A stretch of DNA of 64,000 nucleotides from Paramoeba atlantica (lineage: Eukaryota > Discosea): positions 372,001 to 436,000 of the forward strand of contig CDRNVI010000041.1 in assembly GCA_977017575.1 (NCBI GenBank). Reading direction: 5' to 3'. The notes under the pieces are model-generated. The model was given only the letters and a program-made list of their open reading frames with translations, had not been told where the DNA came from and ran no database searches. Positions 48,228 through 59,041 of the stretch are shown here, piece by piece (positions within the stretch are counted from its first letter, which is position 1; each line of letters begins with the position of its first letter). A program made the position numbers and the translations under genes.

Positions 48228-51028
48228 AACGCCCGCCCGTCATTCGCCAGTGTTCCTACGATAAATTACAAACCAGTCAAGACGGGAACGACATTTTCGC
48301 ATCGAACACCCACCAAACTCAGTCGGGGTGCAAAAGTAAGATACAGAAAGATTTATCCGGAGAGCGTCGAGGAAACGAGAAAGAAGAGGAGAACCGTTAT
48401 GCCACCGGCTGCAGTGAATGTCACCAATTGCAGAGGAAAGTTGATTCCATGTGGGAGTATATATCAAGGCACGTTAAGCCTTCAGAGTATTACAGCGGGG
48501 CGGAAAAATCTGTTAAGTCTACTGATGGGAGTCAAGGAATTTACACCGGAAGTACGGGTAGCACTAGACGCGATGTCGGGGATGTGGAGTACGTCGACTT
48601 GGGAAACAAGAGCACGAATATGGGAAAGATTTCGACAATTTTGCCAAGGGAAAAACGTTCATCTGACACCGATCCACGCAGTAGCTTTTGTACAATGCCT
48701 TCCAGTCACAATACAAACGAGAATAACCTACGGCCGAGCGTTGATGACGCTATTCAATCTGATCGGCGAATGTACTGTACCAATAAAATTTTTCTGCAAG
48801 GCACTCCAAGCACAAGGAGCAGAGGAACCCACACATCAGATGGAACCCTTGACACCATACCTGCTAAACAAGATACGGAGAAGGGTCACGCAAGCGGAAG
48901 GGCTAACGTTAATGATGAGTTGGAAGGCTGCATCACGATGGTCGGAAACAGCAAATTTGACACGAGAAAAGTTTGTCGAAGTGACTCCAGAACGGATCGT
49001 AGTAGCTTGGGGAAGAGGCACCAAAGCAACTCGATGCAACCCATGGCGCGCATCAATGTATACAGTCATCAAGGGGGAAGGAACACGAGAACTAGCTCAG
49101 TACGTACTTACGCTGAAGCCGTGGGACAGAATGTGTCGCACCAATGTGAGACAGATGGACAAACTTATCAAGAGCGTTCTGGGCCAAGGCTTTGGAACGC
49201 ACTCCGCAAAGCGAGGCGCGGTGACGGAACTTTTCAAGGAAGTTGCAAACGGGAAATTGACGATCGAGGAGGTCAAGAATTTAGCAAAACATCAGCAGAT
49301 CGAGTCTCTCCTCAGATACAATTCCAATCCGGTAACGACAGCCCTTGCACTTGGAACAGCAAACGCAACAGACAAACTGAAAACGCTCTAAAAACAGAAT
49401 ATTTATTTCGCCAGTACTTGCGGGACATGCCGCAAGAGAAAAACCGACATACGATTGTGCGTACGCGACGCACGACAAAGCTAGCGACGAATGAACAATT
49501 GAATTTGCCGTTGCATGTGAAAAAGATTCCTGCTATGGATGTAAAAGCGATTGAGATGAAAATGAATGATACAACGAAAAGGCGGTTTCAAGACACTATG
49601 GAGAAGTTATTGCTTTTACAACGAACACCGGATAGGGAGCCGAACATGGGGCCAAAATTATCAGTGCCAGACATTGAGGACTTAGTTCAAGCCAAAATTC
49701 TATCAAAAGTTACACACGAAGAGGAGCGGAAACGTCCTTCCAACCAATGGATAATACCATTTACCGTGATTGAGCCAGCAGACGATACAGCAGAAACTGA
49801 AAGAAGAAGATTTATAGCTTGGACAAAGGAGGATAACACGAGAATAAAGAACGAATATCTGCCATATGTTCCCCTGAAACATGCGGCTTATTACTTACAT
49901 CGAGCCAAGGAATCATATGGGTTGAAGCGAGACATGGCATGCGGATTCTATCAGGTGCCAATTCCGTTATATTCTCGAGCAAAATTTCGATTTCGATCAG
50001 AGAACGGTGAATTGTATGAGCTAAACGTAATGCCGATGGGACATCGTTGTGCGCCTGAAATAATGCACACAATCACCGCTACACTGGCAGGAGACCCGAA
50101 GTACTGCACAGAGCAGGGTGCATATTCCGACTCTTTTCAGGCAGATGTTTATGTCGATGGGTTGAGATTTGCTGGTACAATTGAACAAACCGAAAAATAT
50201 AAGGATTTTGTGGATAAGCGCGCACAGGAAGTGGGAGTAACGTTCAAGGATATAGGCAAAGAACCGATGCAACAGTACGTTTTTAATGGAGTAGAATACT
50301 GCCATGAGGAAGGAAAAGTTAGAATGGGACCTAAAATCGTGAAGCGCATGCAAAACGATCGTTTTCGGAACACGACTTATGGAAAATTGGAGTCAGCAGT
50401 TGGAAGGTTGGTTCACGCATCGTCGGTTCTGGGTGAGCCCATCGCGAATTATCATTTTACGTTAAAATTGGTTCGTCGGCGTATAAATGCACTAAACAAC
50501 AATCCATCATTACTGGACAGGACAGCGTATCTCCCCCCGTATGTAACGATAGAGTTAACCAGGTGGAAGCACATATTGATTTCCAACAGATTAATAACCC
50601 CACCACCGCATCCTGACACAGTGCCACACCGCCACAGAATTTACACCGACGCATCGGGAACAGGTTGGGGAGCGATTCTCTACTTAGATTTTGGTCCTAT
50701 TGTTTGTGTGGGAGATAGGTGGGAAGATGATTTCGTGTACGAAGTAAACCGAGCCGAGACGAGGGCCGTTCGTCTTGCGTTCGAAAAATTAGCGCATCAC
50801 TTTCGACGTGGAACCTGTATCGATTTATTTATCGATAACACTTCGTGTCTAGCATCCATCAAGAAGAAGTCTACGAAGTCGGATGGGATCAGTATGGAGC
50901 TCACTGGGCTGTTGAATTTTTTAAGGAAGCAAGGAATTGCAGTTCAACCCCATTATGTAGCATCGAAAGAGAACCCCGCTGACCCATTGAGCCGGCAAAG
51001 AATTGCGAAAGGGGAAACAAGTGACTAG
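48224..51028 (+). CDS. M RT-RNase H protein (long frame overlapping YR)
   Basis: 934 codons from the ATG overlapping the Gag stop (ATGA). The first ~390 codons overlap YR and are Ser/Thr/Asn-rich without a known domain. Then IVRTRRTTKLATNEQLNLPL, PFTVIEPADD...RRRFIAWTKEDNTR, LKRDMACGFYQVPIP (motif A), MPMGHRCAPEIMHT, DVYVDGLRFAGT (motif C with Gly), and RNase H: IYTDASGTGWGAILYL, NRAETRAVRLAFE, IDNTSCLASI, ENPADPLSRQR. TAG stop at 51,026-51,028. Intact. Confidence 0.83.
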   Translation: MKRPPVIRQCSYDKLQTSQDGNDIFASNTHQTQSGCKSKIQKDLSGERRGNEKEEENRYATGCSECHQLQRKVDSMWEYISRHVKPSEYYSGAEKSVKSTDGSQGIYTGSTGSTRRDVGDVEYVDLGNKSTNMGKISTILPREKRSSDTDPRSSFCTMPSSHNTNENNLRPSVDDAIQSDRRMYCTNKIFLQGTPSTRSRGTHTSDGTLDTIPAKQDTEKGHASGRANVNDELEGCITMVGNSKFDTRKVCRSDSRTDRSSLGKRHQSNSMQPMARINVYSHQGGRNTRTSSVRTYAEAVGQNVSHQCETDGQTYQERSGPRLWNALRKARRGDGTFQGSCKREIDDRGGQEFSKTSADRVSPQIQFQSGNDSPCTWNSKRNRQTENALKTEYLFRQYLRDMPQEKNRHTIVRTRRTTKLATNEQLNLPLHVKKIPAMDVKAIEMKMNDTTKRRFQDTMEKLLLLQRTPDREPNMGPKLSVPDIEDLVQAKILSKVTHEEERKRPSNQWIIPFTVIEPADDTAETERRRFIAWTKEDNTRIKNEYLPYVPLKHAAYYLHRAKESYGLKRDMACGFYQVPIPLYSRAKFRFRSENGELYELNVMPMGHRCAPEIMHTITATLAGDPKYCTEQGAYSDSFQADVYVDGLRFAGTIEQTEKYKDFVDKRAQEVGVTFKDIGKEPMQQYVFNGVEYCHEEGKVRMGPKIVKRMQNDRFRNTTYGKLESAVGRLVHASSVLGEPIANYHFTLKLVRRRINALNNNPSLLDRTAYLPPYVTIELTRWKHILISNRLITPPPHPDTVPHRHRIYTDASGTGWGAILYLDFGPIVCVGDRWEDDFVYEVNRAETRAVRLAFEKLAHHFRRGTCIDLFIDNTSCLASIKKKSTKSDGISMELTGLLNFLRKQGIAVQPHYVASKENPADPLSRQRIAKGETSD
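48228..49391 (+). CDS. M tyrosine recombinase
   Basis: Same frame as Gag, open from the Gag TGA; the first ATG is 48,399 (MPPAAVNVTNCRGK, 330 codons). Core: SGMWSTSTWETRARIWERF, AASRWSETANLTREKFVEV (catalytic Arg), WGRGTKATRCNPWRA, GTHSAKRGAVTELF (again Lys at the second Arg position of HxxR) and LAKHQQIESLLRYNSN (His...Tyr). The RT frame overlaps all of it. Start could be 48,399 or readthrough from Gag. Confidence 0.83.
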   Translation, partial: NARPSFASVPTINYKPVKTGTTFSHRTPTKLSRGAKVRYRKIYPESVEETRKKRRTVMPPAAVNVTNCRGKLIPCGSIYQGTLSLQSITAGRKNLLSLLMGVKEFTPEVRVALDAMSGMWSTSTWETRARIWERFRQFCQGKNVHLTPIHAVAFVQCLPVTIQTRITYGRALMTLFNLIGECTVPIKFFCKALQAQGAEEPTHQMEPLTPYLLNKIRRRVTQAEGLTLMMSWKAASRWSETANLTREKFVEVTPERIVVAWGRGTKATRCNPWRASMYTVIKGEGTRELAQYVLTLKPWDRMCRTNVRQMDKLIKSVLGQGFGTHSAKRGAVTELFKEVANGKLTIEEVKNLAKHQQIESLLRYNSNPVTTALALGTANATDKLKTL

Positions 51029-51040
51029 CGAAAGGGTGGT

Positions 51041-52222
51041 CCCCGCGTGGACACCCGTTCGCGATAGGGAGGGATGTATATCTCTCTGGGAGGTGAAAAG
51101 GATAGGTATAAAATATTTGATTATTTTGCGTACAAATAATGAAAGATGCATCATATTGGAAATTCAGCATACAGATGGATAGTAGGTTTAAAAGATAATG
51201 AGAAATACATGTATGTTAAAATATTTTGAGATATTTCAATAGCAGATTAATATTAGGACTCGAGTAGTATGTACTTGTGAAATTAATGTTTCTTTCCCGG
51301 AGAGCAATTCTAGAAGTTTACGAATAGAATTGTTCGAAGGGATTTATACGCCGATAAATGGCCGGCGGGCATTGTACGCTTGTATTTAGAATGATTTGAA
51401 TATGCAGTTTAGTCCATACGATTATCGCCTTTATTTGAAGAAGTGTTTTTTCTCCATACAAAACTTTTTGTCCCACCCACCAGCCCCCAAACCACTCCCC
51501 GCGTGGACACCCGTTCGCGATAGGGAGGGATGTATATCTCTCTGGGAGGTGAAAAGGATAGGTATAAAATATTTGATTATTTTGCGTACAAATAATGATA
51601 GATGCATCATATTGGAAATTCAGCATACAGATGGATAGTAGGTTTAAAAGATAATGAGAAATACATGTATGTTAAAATATTTTGAGATATTTCAATAGCA
51701 GATTAATATTAGGACTCGAGTAGTATGTACTTGTGAAATTAATGTTTCTTTCCCGGAGAGCAATTCTAGAAGTTTACGAATAGAATTGTTCGAAGGGATT
51801 TATACGCCGATAAATGGCCGGCGGGCATTGTACGCTTGTATTTAGAATGATTTGAATATGCAGTTTAGTCCATACGATTATCGCCTTTATTTGAAGAAGT
51901 GTTTTTTCTCCATACAAAACTTTTTGTCCCACCCACCAGCCCCCAAACCACTCCCCGCGTGGACACCCGTTCGCGATAGGGAGGGATGTATATCTCTCTG
52001 GGAGGTGAAAAGGATAGGTATAAAATATTTGATTATTTTGCGTACAAATAATGAAAGATGCATCATATTGGAAATTCAGCATACAGATGGATAGTAGGTT
52101 TAAAAGATAATGAGAAATACATGTATGTTAAAATATTTTGAGATATTTCAATAGCAGATTAATATTAGGACTCGAGTAGTATGTACTTGTGAAATTAATG
52201 TTTCTTTCCCGGAGAGCAATTC
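51041..52222 (+). repeat. M right repeats B1-A2-B2-A3-B3
   Basis: Each B (270 bp) starts CCCCGCGTGGACACCCG and ends GGAGAGCAATTC; each A starts TAGAAGTTTACGAATAG. The joints carry CAATTCT/AGAATTG arms. B1 to B3 differ by single bases (for example AATGAAAGATG versus AATGATAGATG). The extra A-B copy may result from recombination with a circular intermediate or slippage. No other gene here. Confidence 0.85.
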
Positions 52223-52223
52223 T

Positions 52224-52751
52224 GTTGTAAACGTGATCTGGAGCTTTGGAGTGTGAGTTTATCTCTTCTTGGTGTTCTTTTTCGTCCCCGCCGTCCATAG
52301 ACATTTGATCGCGCATCTCCTCGTCGGTGGCCTTGGATTCGACTTCCGTATCACTTGTTAAATCTTGATCGAACTCCATTTCCAACGGTACCTCTTTTGA
52401 CTTCGCTGAGGATGTCTCCATTCGAAAAGTTGTTGTTTTAATCTTGATCGTGTTTCGAGGATGGGGTTTTCGAGGCTCGACGTCGTCGTTCATACCGTGA
52501 TCTGCCCAGTTTCTTGGTAATTCCTTGGGCTCGATGAATTTGATTCGTGGCTTCTTTTTCAGAGTTGCTGCTACTTTTATTTCTGGTGAAGTTTGTTCAC
52601 ATTTTTCCTCGCATTGAAGATGAATTCTTGTAGCCTCTATATCTTTATGATTTTTTGGCTTCGAGAGCCGTCCATGATTCACTGTGGGTTCCTTCAATTT
52701 CTTCTTGACTTGTGTGGTACTTCGCGTCGGTGTCCGAGAAAGGCGTGTCAT
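52224..52751 (-). pseudogene. I/H ORF, 5' part with start codon
   Basis: Minus strand, starts at ATG 52,751 (MTRLSRTPTRSTTQVKKK), highly charged, Lys/Glu-rich, ending ...SHSKAPDHVYN at the DIRS-like insertion. PDHVYN followed by SKWGKG at 30,759 matches PDHLLKKISQWGKG of B, so it is the N-terminus of I/H. Upstream are a 22-nt leader and the SL-like sequence. Function of the N-terminus is unknown; relatives are equally charged. Confidence 0.8.
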
Positions 52752-52773
52752 GAGAAAGAAAAATTAAAGAAAG

Positions 52774-52789
52774 CAACAAGGTACAGAAA
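52774..52789 (-). other. SL exon 3' part at the I/H 5' end
   Basis: TTTCTGTACCTTGTTG on the minus strand, ending exactly where the SL exon ends in the candidate SL RNA gene, then the I/H leader CTTTCTTTAATTTTTC instead of the intron GTACAT. A second partial TTTCTGTACC lies just upstream (52,795-52,804), next to the target duplication. Confidence 0.8.
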
Positions 52790-52806
52790 GTAGTGGTACA
52801 GAAAGT

Positions 52807-53020
52807 AGAGGTGGTCCAGGCAACTCACCACCTCTTTACGCAGCCGGAGGGGCGTACTGCAACCGACTCGGTCCCAGTCGGTAGAGGTGGTCCAGGCAAC
52901 TCACCACCTCTTTACGCAGCCGGAGGGGCGTACTGCAACCGACTCGGTCCCAGTCGGTAGAGGTGGTCCAGGCAACTCACCACCTCTTTACGCAGCCGGA
53001 GGGGCGCACTGCAACCGACC
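52807..53020. repeat. 76-bp tandem repeat, about 2.8 copies (copy 3)
   Basis: Units start at 52,807, 52,883 and 52,959, same sequence as at 1,599-1,812. The left edge is the insertion site of I/H (GTAGAGG). Confidence 0.9.
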
Positions 53021-53968
53021 GCTGCCTCGCGATAATGCGAGGCAGAGTCACGCCCAGTGGTCCTCAAGGGAGGCCACCATGGCGCATAGCTCCCGGGAAG
53101 AGACAGGCGCGAGAAGAAGAAAGCCGGGGAGGGAAGAAAACTCACTCAAGGAGTGAGCCGGGGAGGGGTGAAAAGTCGGAAGTACGTCCCCTACTTCCAC
53201 GACAAAGAGGGACAGTCCCTGCTAGCCGTCAGCCGGAAACGGGCATTTAAAAGGAAAATGTATGCCCGTTTCCGGGAAAAGAAAGGAAGGGCTAGCAAAA
53301 TGTACCAACAAGGTACAGAAACTGTATCTTTATCACGGGATCGCCGATAACCCAAGGGACGTAGGGTCAAATTGAAACGTGTTGACTTCCGCAAGGGAAA
53401 ACGATGTGCGACATGCCCCCGTCCCATCACGCGTTCGCTTGCTTGCGTTGAACGCACAAGTTTGAAAGCACGCCAAGATTTCGACACAGAACAACGCAGG
53501 GACGACCAAGCCTCTCTCGTAGAGCATGTCCCTGACGGTGCCTGTTTGCTGGACCGTGTTTCAGCAACGCAAATTGGCGTGAGGAAGACGAGTTTGTCAA
53601 TTCCCCTGCGCTTTTCAGCACTTTACGTGTTGGACGCGTTGAAAAGGGTTATTTTCTGACCAATCACCGCAACGACCGAACGCGACAACGAAACGGCTCA
53701 CGTACGAAGTTGCTTAACAGTGGGCCACTGGTTCGCGAGGTCTGAAATCAAGCTGTGTTTTGTGAGATGAAGCAGATTGCTTCTTTGTAGAGCCTCGATG
53801 GGGATGTTTTGGAGTAATGGCGGATGCCCCCTTGTTCTATTCTATTCTATTTGACACCCATTTGGCCTTGACAGGCTGTGGGTCCTCTACCGTCCACGCG
53901 AGGGGGCCCGACGGCTCGGATGTTACTCCGATGCGTACGACCGGTCCTTGCGGACCGGCGGGCGAAAC
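53021..53968. repeat. Macrosatellite unit piece with SL cassette end
   Basis: Continues the SL cassette to ~53,335, then normal satellite sequence (GGGATCGCCGATAACCC...) to GGCGGGCGA at 53,963. There it is fused to AACCCACACAGCTG, so the LINE-coding part of this unit is missing. It leads directly into the tandem array. Confidence 0.85.
53218..53344 (-). ncRNA. Candidate spliced-leader RNA gene (copy 3)
   Basis: Same sequence as the candidate at 2,010-2,136: exon end at 53,306 followed by GTACAT and the 14-bp intron stem. Same uncertainty about the exon 5' half. Confidence 0.6.
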
Positions 53969-55165
53969 CCACACAGCTGTTCGTGTGGACTATTGTGTGT
54001 GTGTGTGTTGGAAGATTGAACTCCATGGATAAAGTTCTGCGTATGCTTGCCTTTTATTTGTGCGTGGTTTTAAATTTCTTTGGCATTGGCAAATTTTGTT
54101 TTGTTTCTCTTTTCCACATGCCGTCCATTTTTGTGCGCTTGTGTTTGTGGAATGTTGTGCCCACTCCACTGCGCAGTGAGTGTTACAAGGGCTGCCGCCC
54201 CCACACGCCCTTTGCTTCACGTTACGGTGGGTATGGCACTTTCGGTGCGTAGACCACTTTACGAAGCGATTGGGAGATGCACAAACCCTCCATCACAACG
54301 GGGCGTTCGACGCCCCCCTCCCCTCGTGCAAATACGTAGAAATGACTGCACCTCGCCATTCCAGGCCCTGTGCGGACACACGGGATCGCCGATAACCCAA
54401 GGGACGTAGGGTCAAATTGAAACGTGTTGACTTCCCCAAGGGAAAACGATGTGCGACATGCCCCCGTCCCATCACGCGTTCGCTTGCTTGCGTTGAACGC
54501 ACAAGTTTGAAAGCACGCCAAGATTTCGACACAGAACAACGCAGGGACGACCAAGCCTCTCTCGTAGAGCATGTCCCTGACGGTGCCTGTTTGCTGGACC
54601 GTGTTTCAGCAACGCAAATTGGCGTGAGGAAGACGAGTTTGTCAATTCCCCTGCGCTTTTCAGCACTTTACGTGTTGGACGCGTTGAAAAGGATTATTTT
54701 CTGACCAATCACCGCAACGACCGAACGCGACAACGAAACGGCTCACGTACGAAGTTGCTTAACAGTGGGCCACTGGTTCGCGAGGTCTGAAATCAAGCTG
54801 TGTTTTGTGAGATGAAGCAGATTGCTTCTTTGTAGAGCCTCGATGGGGATGTTTTGGAGTAATGGCGGATGCCCCCTTGTTCTATTCTATTCTATTTGAC
54901 ACCCATTTGGCCTTGACAGGCTGTGGGTCCTCTACCGTCCACGCGAGGGGGCCCGACGGCTCGGATGTTACTCCGATGCGTACGACCGGTCCTTGCGGAC
55001 CGGCGGGCGAGCCAGCCGTAGAAAGCCACGGCTGGCACTTCACTTAGGACGGGAGTCGGAGACGCAGCGTGGCTAGGCCACACACTGACCAGCGGTCCCT
55101 ACGAGAGGGGCAACCAATCCTCCGCGCGCCTTCAAAGAAGGTGGTACAAAACGTTTAATTTAAAG

Positions 55166-55645
55166 TTATTGAATTCCAGATGCCCTACGTTTCCTTTTTC
55201 GAGCCCACGTCCCGTCTTCTTTGTGGTTCTTTATAGCTTGGGCCCACCTATTTCTGTTCTGGGCCATCGTCTTCCACAGTTGTGGTGGTATTCCTGACCT
55301 TTCACACGCTTTTTCTACGGCTTGAACGTAAGGAGGATTTGTGCATGGTAAGCGGTGGTGCATTAGTATCCCGAATAGCGTCTTATTAGGGTGCCGATGT
55401 TCATCCATACGAGCTACGTGCCCTGCATAGCTGAGAATTCTTAGGTCATAAAGCAGTTGAGTAGGCTCCATGTCAGACATTCCCATCACCTCGGAGTTGC
55501 TGGTTCGTTTGCGTTCGGGGCAGGTATTTCCATCAATTGGGCTCCATGGAATCTTGAGTGCCCTCCGGATCATACTCAAGTAGTGGACATCTAGTGTACT
55601 TTGGAGTTTGGCGTCCAGCGCCCGGGACACACTTCCGTACATCAA
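55166..55645 (-). pseudogene. LINE RT C-terminal region in satellite unit 1
   Basis: 159-codon minus-strand frame: MMYGSVSRALDAKLQ, LDVHYLSMIRRALKIPW, GNTCPERKRTSNS, LSYAGHVARMDEHRHPNK, LFGILMHH, QLWKTMAQNRNRWAQAIKN. These are the conserved blocks after the RT active site in LINE proteins (YG..TW / LR.IL.I.W / GH..RM / W...AQ.R..W). Coding can be traced further upstream to ~55,800 and is then lost by frameshift. No RT or endonuclease domain, so it is a remnant propagated as satellite. Confidence 0.78.
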
Positions 55646-57103
55646 CCGTGGATAGACGTAAATCTTAAAGACAGTTGACTTCCGGTGCCTGGAGATGAGT
55701 TTGTTATTCCAAATCGATTTTAACTCGTGTATTTTAGTCTGTGCAACAAGGTACCCCCTTGTTAGGGTCGCATAAATGTATTTTGCCCCCGACCGCTCTC
55801 AATTTCCGTTTTTGTGGATTCGAATTGTTGCTTGGAAATGTTGATTTTGGTGATTGGGACCGTGGTGGTCAGGTCGGGAATGTACCTTGCCTCTGTAGAT
55901 GGGGGCCCACACAGCTGTTCGTGTGGACTATTGTGTGTGTGTGTGTTGGAAGATTGAACTCCATGGATAAAGTTCTGCGTATGCTTGCCTTTTATTTGTG
56001 CGTGGTTTTAAATTTCTTTGGCATTGGCAAATTTTGTTTTGTTTCTCTTTTCCACATGCCGTCCATTTTTGTGCGCTTGTGTTTGTGGAATGTTGTGCCC
56101 ACTCCACTGCGCAGTGAGTGTTACAAGGGCTGCCGCCCCCACACGCCCTTTGCTTCACGTTACGGTGGGTATGGCACTTTCGGTGCGTAGACCACTTTAC
56201 GAAGCGATTGGGAGATGCACAAACCCTCCATCACAACGGGGCGTTCGACGCCCCCCTCCCCTCGTGCAAATACGTAGAAATGACTGCACCTCGCCATTCC
56301 AGGCCCTGTGCGGACACACGGGATCGCCGATAACCCAAGGGACGTAGGGTCAAATTGAAACGTGTTGACTTCCCCAAGGGAAAACGATGTGCGACATGCC
56401 CCCGTCCCATCACGCGTTCGCTTGCTTGCGTTGAACGCACAAGTTTGAAAGCACGCCAAGATTTCGACACAGAACAACGCAGGGACGACCAAGCCTCTCT
56501 CGTAGAGCATGTCCCTGACGGTGCCTGTTTGCTGGACCGTGTTTCAGCAACGCAAATTGGCGTGAGGAAGACGAGTTTGTCAATTCCCCTGCGCTTTTCA
56601 GCACTTTACGTGTTGGACGCGTTGAAAAGGGTTATTTTCTGACCAATCACCGCAACGACCGAACGCGACAACGAAACGGCTCACATACGAAGTTGCTTAA
56701 CAGTGGGCCACTGGTTCGCGAGGTCTGAAATCAAGCTGTGTTTTGTGAGATGAAGCAGATTGCTTCTTTGTAGAGCCTCGATGGGGATGTTTTGGAGTAA
56801 TGGCGGATGCCCCCTTGTTCTATTCTATTCTATTTGACACCCATTTGGCCTTGACAGGCTGTGGGTCCTCTACCGTCCACGCGAGGGGGCCCGACGGCTC
56901 GGATGTTACTCCGATGCGTACGACCGGTCCTTGCGGACCGGCGGGCGAGCCAGCCGTAGAAAGCCACGGCTGGCACTTCACTTAGGACGGGAGTCGGAGA
57001 CGCAGCGTGGCTAGGCCACACACTGACCAGCGGTCCCTACGAGAGGGGCAACCAATCCTCCGCGCGCCTTCAAAGAAGGTGGTACAAAACGTTTAATTTA
57101 AAG

Positions 57104-57583
57104 TTATTGAATTCCAGATGCCCTACGTTTCCTTTTTCGAGCCCACGTCCCGTCTTCTTTGTGGTTCTTTATAGCTTGGGCCCACCTATTTCTGTTCTGG
57201 GCCATCGTCTTCCACAGTTGTGGTGGTATTCCTGACCTTTCACACGCTTTTTCTACGGCTTGAACGTAAGGAGGATTTGTGCATGGTAAGCGGTGGTGCA
57301 TTAGTATCCCGAATAGCGTCTTATTAGGGTGCCGATGTTCATCCATACGAGCTACGTGCCCTGCATAGCTGAGAATTCTTAGGTCATAAAGCAGTTGAGT
57401 AGGCTCCATGTCAGACATTCGCATCACCTCGGAGTTGCTGGTTCGTTTGCGTTCGGGGCAGGTATTTCCATCAATTGGGCTCCATGGAATCTTGAGTGCC
57501 CTCCGGATCATACTCAAGTAGTGGACATCTAGTGTACTTTGGAGTTTGGCGTCCAGCGCCCGGGACACACTTCCGTACATCAA
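57104..57583 (-). pseudogene. LINE RT C-terminal region in satellite unit 2
   Basis: Same 159-codon frame as in unit 1; one residue differs (VMRMSDM instead of VMGMSDM). Confidence 0.78.
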
Positions 57584-59041
57584 CCGTGGATAGACGTAAA
57601 TCTTAAAGACAGTTGACTTCCGGTGCCTGGAGATGAGTTTGTTATTCCAAATCGATTTTAACTCGTGTATTTTAGTCTGTGCAACAAGGTACCCCCTTGT
57701 TAGGGTCGCATAAATGTATTTTGCCCCCGACCGCTCTCAATTTCCGTTTTTGTGGATTCGAATTGTTGCTTGGAAATGTTGATTTTGGTGATTGGGACCG
57801 TGGTGGTCAGGTCGGGAATGTACCTTGCCTCTGTAGATGGGGGCCCACACAGCTGTTCGTGTGGACTATTGTGTGTGTGTGTGTTGGAAGATTGAACTCC
57901 ATGGATAAAGTTCTGCGTATGCTTGCCTTTTATTTGTGCGTGGTTTTAAATTTCTTTGGCATTGGCAAATTTTGTTTTGTTTCTCTTTTCCACATGCCGT
58001 CCATTTTTGTGCGCTTGTGTTTGTGGAATGTTGTGCCCACTCCACTGCGCAGTGAGTGTTACAAGGGCTGCCGCCCCCACACGCCCTTTGCTTCACGTTA
58101 CGGTGGGTATGGCACTTTCGGTGCGTAGACCACTTTACGAAGCGATTGGGAGATGCACAAACCCTCCATCACAACGGGGCGTTCGACGCCCCCCTCCCCT
58201 CGTGCAAATACGTAGAAATGACTGCACCTCGCCATTCCAGGCCCTGTGCGGACACACGGGATCGCCGATAACCCAAGGGACGTAGGGTCAAATTGAAACG
58301 TGTTGACTTCCCCAAGGGAAAACGATGTGCGACATGCCCCCGTCCCATCACGCGTTCGCTTGCTTGCGTTGAACGCACAAGTTTGAAAGCACGCCAAGAT
58401 TTCGACACAGAACAACGCAGGGACGACCAAGCCTCTCTCGTAGAGCATGTCCCTGACGGTGCCTGTTTGCTGGACCGTGTTTCAGCAACGCAAATTGGCG
58501 TGAGGAAGACGAGTTTGTCAATTCCCCTGCGCTTTTCAGCACTTTACGTGTTGGACGCGTTGAAAAGGGTTATTTTCTGACCAATCACCGCAACGACCGA
58601 ACGCGACAACGAAACGGCTCACATACGAAGTTGCTTAACAGTGGGCCACTGGTTCGCGAGGTCTGAAATCAAGCTGTGTTTTGTGAGATGAAGCAGATTG
58701 CTTCTTTGTAGAGCCTCGATGGGGATGTTTTGGAGTAATGGCGGATGCCCCCTTGTTCTATTCTATTCTATTTGACACCCATTTGGCCTTGACAGGCTGT
58801 GGGTCCTCTACCGTCCACGCGAGGGGGCCCGACGGCTCGGATGTTACTCCGATGCGTACGACCGGTCCTTGCGGACCGGCGGGCGAGCCAGCCGTAGAAA
58901 GCCACGGCTGGCACTTCACTTAGGACGGGAGTCGGAGACGCAGCGTGGCTAGGCCACACACTGACCAGCGGTCCCTACGAGAGGGGCAACCAATCCTCCG
59001 CGCGCCTTCAAAGAAGGTGGTACAAAACGTTTAATTTAAAG

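Larger units (their letters stand above)
46979..52222 (+). mobile_element. DIRS-like element M, with one extra A-B repeat
   Basis: A1 46,979-47,139; Gag; YR; RT-RNase H; then B1 51,041-51,310, A2 51,311-51,470, B2 51,497-51,766, A3 51,767-51,926, B3 51,953-52,222. The A-spacer-B unit is therefore present twice (456-bp tandem duplication). It sits four bases (ATGA) after J's B2; its right end meets the I/H ORF (GTTGTAAACGTG). Protein divergence from K/L is large, so it is a separate family. Confidence 0.85.
12572..52804 (-). mobile_element. CRE-like retrotransposon I/H with all later insertions (40.2-kb span)
   Basis: A 7-bp target duplication GTAGAGG (12,565-12,571; 52,805-52,811) in the 76-bp repeat brackets the whole span. 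On the minus strand it begins with SL-like sequence (52,789-52,774), a 22-nt leader and an ATG at 52,751. It ends with a 3' UTR and poly(A) (plus-strand T run 12,572-12,594). The element's own pieces are 52,804-52,223, 30,759-29,345, 18,796-17,170 and 12,772-12,572, about 3.8 kb. Each break is explained: DIRS-like block, element E (duplication GAGGGCCTT), TIR complex (duplication ATATATTCG). Joining is inferred from frame continuity and the duplications. Confidence 0.85.

Noticed and set aside
56355-56642. 95-codon plus-strand frame in each satellite unit as a host gene
   Set aside because: Conserved only because the units are nearly identical; no recognisable domain, and overlapping frames of similar length exist on both strands.
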